Assembly (NCBI GenBank): GCA_023667165.1
Contig: JAMPAO010000059.1
Coordinates: forward strand, 1-16,232
DNA: 16,232 nt
Source: Ruminococcus sp.
GTDB lineage: Bacteria > Bacillota > Clostridia > Oscillospirales > Ruminococcaceae
Direction: 5' to 3'
In this document: in pieces, positions 14,092 through 16,232 of the stretch
Layout of the letters: each line of letters opens with the position of its first letter
Position numbering within the stretch: the first letter of the stretch is position 1
Program-made: the position numbers and the translations under genes
The notes under the pieces: model-generated
The model's database searches: none
The model's input: only the letters and a program-made list of their open reading frames with translations
Told to the model about the DNA's origin: nothing

Positions 14092-14697
14092 TCACCTTTC
14101 CAAAAAATAGCTTGCCTCCATATCCGCCGCATGGAGAGCGTAAGACAGGGGAAATTTCTCAAAGGCTCTGCCCACAAGGTTTATGTCCTCCGTACCCGAA
14201 AAACCCATATGAAACCTTATGGCAAAGGCTTCCTCCCTTGTAAGCCGCATAAATCCCCCTATTATGTACACGGACTTCTCCCCGTGACCGTAGGGCAGGG
14301 CGTCGTCCACCGTATAATAGGGAACTCTCTCCCATTCACCGCTGCTGTTTTTGGCGTTTCTGAAATCCGTCTTGTAAAAATTCACCTTGCACACGTCGTG
14401 AAGCAAAGAGATAAGAGCGACGGTTTCATTGTCCGCAGATAAATTGTAGACCTCTTTTACTCTCGGACGGTTCATATAATCCTTAAGACAGTCGTATACG
14501 TTCAGACTGTGTTCGAGCAGACCTCCCTCGTAGGAGCCGTGGAAACGGGTGCTTGCGGGGGCGGTGAAAAAATCGCTCTTGCCCGACATCAGATATTCAA
14601 GCAGCTTGTCCGCTCCTTCTCTGGTTATATTCTTATTGTAAATATCTATAAATCTCTGCTTGAGAGCAGAAATATCTATATCCTTATTCAAGCTCAT
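14092..14697 (-). CDS. HD-domain phosphohydrolase
   Basis: This 201-residue cytoplasmic protein carries HD-superfamily metal ligands: His63 in LLEHSLNVY, the His100-Asp101 pair in LLHDVCKV, His138 in YGHGEKS, His163 in IRFHMG and Asp192 in HAADME. Such proteins hydrolyse phosphate esters of nucleotides or nucleic acids; the substrate is not evident. The ATG overlaps the stop codon of the PocR sensor gene (ATGA), so the two are co-translated. AGGAG (14699-14703) is only 1 nt from this ATG but 7 nt from an in-frame TTG at 14691, so the true start may be that TTG (199 residues). The partnership suggests the hydrolase could be the output or companion of the sensor, but this is inference. Confidence 0.82.
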   Translation of the reverse strand: MSLNKDIDISALKQRFIDIYNKNITREGADKLLEYLMSGKSDFFTAPASTRFHGSYEGGLLEHSLNVYDCLKDYMNRPRVKEVYNLSADNETVALISLLHDVCKVNFYKTDFRNAKNSSGEWERVPYYTVDDALPYGHGEKSVYIIGGFMRLTREEAFAIRFHMGFSGTEDINLVGRAFEKFPLSYALHAADMEASYFLER

Positions 14698-15710
14698 TCT
14701 CCTGCCTGCCGCTGATCCTTATTGAGTTCCTTAATGACTCTGCGCAGCTCCTTCATGCCTCTTACGCTTGAATCCACAAGCTCTCTGGCATTGCGCGCGT
14801 CTTCGTCTATTTTGGAAACAAGGCGCGTTATGGACGCCATGTTTTCCTCTATCTTATCCGCCGAGATCTGCGATGTGTCCGCAAGAACTCTGACCTCTTG
14901 AGCGATAACTCCGAAGCCCTTTCCGTTCTCTTTTGCGCTTGACGCTTCTATGGAAGCGTTAAAGCCGAGAATACGTGTATTTGTGGCTATATCCTGTATC
15001 TTCTTGACCGTTTCCAGCGCCGTTGTCACCTGCTCCTCGCACTCGTCGGCGATCTTGGCAAGAGCGGTGAACTTCTCGTCCATCAACGAGATATTTTCTA
15101 TATTCTTTTCGGCGATCTGCTCTATGTGCCCGATAATGCCCGTGGCATTGGCTGCAATATTCTCAAGGTCGCTGTTGCTTCGGGACATCATGTAATTGGT
15201 GTATGCCACGGAGGAAATGTTTTTGGCTATGGTATGTAAAAAATCCGCCGCCGCCTGGACCTTTTGCTCGGGAACAATGGGAACCTTTCTCAAGGCTTTT
15301 ACATAATCCTCGGGATTTATGCCCATTTCACGCGCGATACTGCGGAATTTATTTTCGTCCGGTTCCTCGGTAAGAACCTGCCCGCCTATGAAAGAGCCGA
15401 TAAATTCGCCGTTTACAACAATTGGCGCGGCAAAATCCATCAGACCTCCGTGACAGACATAAGCCGCCGCTCTGCCCGTAGCCTTGGTCTGTTCGCCGCC
15501 TTTACGGTCGCACTGCTCGCATCTTTGGCAGCCAACGGGATTTTTTCTGGTGTATTTCATACAGAAATCCGTAAAGTTGCTGCCTCTTGTAATGGGATTG
15601 CCGTCCTCGTCGGTAGTCAGCGCCGCCATACCGGTAACGTTGGAAAATCCGTCCTGAATTTCCTGAAGAGTGCTTACGTCGATCAGATCGGTTAATTTTA
15701 TTGATGCCAT
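14694..15710 (-). CDS. Soluble PocR-domain sensor with MCP signalling domain
   Basis: This 338-residue protein has no membrane helix. Residues 5-165 form a PocR ligand-binding domain with a cysteine set Cys50, Cys61, Cys64, Cys67 and Cys86 (CQRCEQC, YVCHGGLMDFAAPI). Residues 180-330 are a long coiled coil containing a methyl-accepting chemotaxis signalling tip (NTRILGFNASIEASSAKENGKGFGVIAQEVRVLADTS, given here as its conserved blocks NASIEAS at 251-257 and GFGVIAQEVRVLA at 265-277). PocR domains sense small organic molecules. The combination is a cytoplasmic one-piece sensor, possibly coupling to CheA/CheW encoded elsewhere. The ATG at 15710 is chosen for GGAGG (15720-15724) 9 nt upstream; the longer frame to 15815 has no such site. 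The HD hydrolase follows. Confidence 0.88.
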   Translation of the reverse strand: MASIKLTDLIDVSTLQEIQDGFSNVTGMAALTTDEDGNPITRGSNFTDFCMKYTRKNPVGCQRCEQCDRKGGEQTKATGRAAAYVCHGGLMDFAAPIVVNGEFIGSFIGGQVLTEEPDENKFRSIAREMGINPEDYVKALRKVPIVPEQKVQAAADFLHTIAKNISSVAYTNYMMSRSNSDLENIAANATGIIGHIEQIAEKNIENISLMDEKFTALAKIADECEEQVTTALETVKKIQDIATNTRILGFNASIEASSAKENGKGFGVIAQEVRVLADTSQISADKIEENMASITRLVSKIDEDARNARELVDSSVRGMKELRRVIKELNKDQRQAGE

Positions 15711-15959
15711 AGCGTTTAACCTCCGTTTTATATCAAAGGAAGCTATCGGGTCAAGGCATAAAATTGACCGCCCGGATTTGCGGGGGACAGAGCGCAAAGC
15801 CTGTCGTTTGCTCAATTCCGGTTTACCTGCCCGGCTTCGGTCGGTCTTATATATTGCCGCAGCTTATCCTTATTGATCTTATCGGCAAAAGATCATGCCG
15901 TGAGCCGTCAACGGAACGCGGCAGCATCTCCTTGCTTAAATAAAAGGTACATCTTTTAT
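15711..15959 (-). promoter_or_regulatory. Long structured 5' leader of the PocR sensor gene
   Basis: The leader of about 240 nt can form a three-way-like fold. TGCCGC/GCGGCA (15918-15923 with 15855-15860) encloses GATCTT/AAGATC (15889-15894 with 15875-15880) and a weak CCGT/ACGG (15905-15914). Nearer the gene, GACAG/CTGTC and CCGGA/TCCGG arms occur around 15770-15822. At the expected transcription start lies the palindrome ATAAAAG-N6-CTTTTAT (15940-15959), a possible operator. No intrinsic terminator and no gene are seen in this stretch. It is not a riboswitch class I can name. Confidence 0.4.
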
Positions 15960-15960
15960 A

Positions 15961-15989
15961 ATTTTACATTATTTTCGTCTGTTTGTCAA
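15961..15989 (-). promoter_or_regulatory. Promoter of the PocR sensor-HD operon
   Basis: On the minus strand a perfect -35 TTGACA (15984-15989), a 17-bp spacer and a -10 TAAAAT (15961-15966) are present. A TATAAA lies a few bases further on. The predicted start is near 15954. Confidence 0.8.
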
Positions 15990-16040
15990 TGATTTAAGGA
16001 AATTTTTTTCAAACCCGCCTGACGCCGTTAAAAGGAACCT

Positions 16041-16097
16041 CTGCCCGACGGCAGCCAAGGGCGCTGCCCTTGACCTCTGCCGCCTTTGAAAAGGCGG
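16041..16097. repeat. Hairpin-rich intergenic repeat
   Basis: Three hairpins stand back to back: CTGCC/GGCAG (16041-16045/16050-16054), CAAGGGC/GCCCTTG (16056-16062/16066-16072) and CCGCCTT/AAGGCGG (16080-16086/16091-16097). They are GC-rich and non-coding. They look like a REP- or MITE-like interspersed element or a terminator cluster for a gene beyond the window. A further ACCGTT/AACGGT pair (16116-16121/16141-16146) follows. Confidence 0.5.
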
Positions 16098-16154
16098 GCG
16101 AAACTTTTGCCTTGCACCGTTTGCTCCTATCGCTTTTTTCAACGGTCATTTTAG

Positions 16155-16232
16155 TATCTTACTTCTTACATCTTATCTCTTAGAACTTGTCCACATAGGC
16201 TAAAATCTGCGAAGAAGAGTAAGCAAATTTGA
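16155..16232 (-). repeat. Interspersed repeat cut by the window edge
   Basis: Read on the minus strand, this begins near CAAATTTGCTTA (16220-16231) and ends with an AAGAGATAAGATGTAAGAAG-type run (near 16155-16182). A shorter relative is at 2559-2591 in the other orientation. There is no open reading frame. The pattern suggests a family of small non-coding repeats scattered in the genome. Confidence 0.5.

Noticed and set aside
15711..15815. N-terminal extension of the PocR sensor
   Set aside because: The ATG at 15710 has a proper GGAGG, and the extra 35 residues are not PocR-like and fall in the structured leader.
15770..15850. Cyclic-di-GMP riboswitch, suggested by CGCAAAGCC (15793-15801)
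   Set aside because: The motif is on the plus strand, opposite to the sensor gene, and the flanking conserved helices and tetraloop-receptor elements are missing.

Overview
The window looks like chromosomal DNA of an anaerobic, polysaccharide-using Clostridia member, most likely Oscillospiraceae/Ruminococcus-like. The grounds are a cytoplasmic GH43 xylosidase, a SerC/DUF6440/SerA cluster, an Lsa/Vga-type ABC-F protein, a PocR-domain sensor, strong AGGAGG ribosome sites, consensus sigma-A promoters and AT-rich intergenic DNA. This placement is inference. I see no tRNA, rRNA, CRISPR array, transposase or phage gene.

Layout, left to right. Positions 1-200 hold a long imperfect palindrome. A GH43 beta-xylosidase/arabinofuranosidase (minus) faces away from a CarD-like RNA polymerase-binding regulator (plus), each with its own promoter. 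A bidirectional terminator follows. On the minus strand comes the serine operon, transcribed serC > DUF6440 > serA > small DUF4870-like membrane protein, from a perfect TTGACA-17-TATAAT promoter. Divergent from it is an AGCS-type sodium:alanine/glycine symporter (TTG start), whose 3' end overlaps the convergent ABC-F gene by 23 bp.

The most interesting locus is the ABC-F gene with its roughly 300-nt leader (about 8682-9037, minus). It has a plausible promoter, a five-codon upstream ORF (MRILF) with an excellent Shine-Dalgarno, and a very long intrinsic terminator whose 5' arm contains the uORF start codon. A second, multi-branched RNA domain followed by U-tracts lies just before the ABC-F ribosome site. 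This is the architecture expected for drug-sensing ribosome-mediated attenuation of a ribosome-protection gene.

Next come a multi-spanning membrane protein and an NAD-dependent sugar-epimerase-like protein (both minus). Divergent from them is a YhcC-family radical SAM protein with a structured 5' leader, followed by a small four-helix membrane protein and a terminator. A DUF3810 membrane metallopeptidase-like gene (minus) and a PAP2 phosphatase (plus) diverge with only 34 bp between start codons. An HD-domain hydrolase is coupled to a soluble PocR-plus-MCP-signalling-domain sensor, which is preceded by a long structured leader and a good promoter. The right edge (16021-16232) holds hairpin-rich repeats, one of which matches a shortened copy at 2559-2591. 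Most genes are ordinary housekeeping or accessory genes in short operons; the unexplained signal lies mainly in the leaders and intergenic palindromes.
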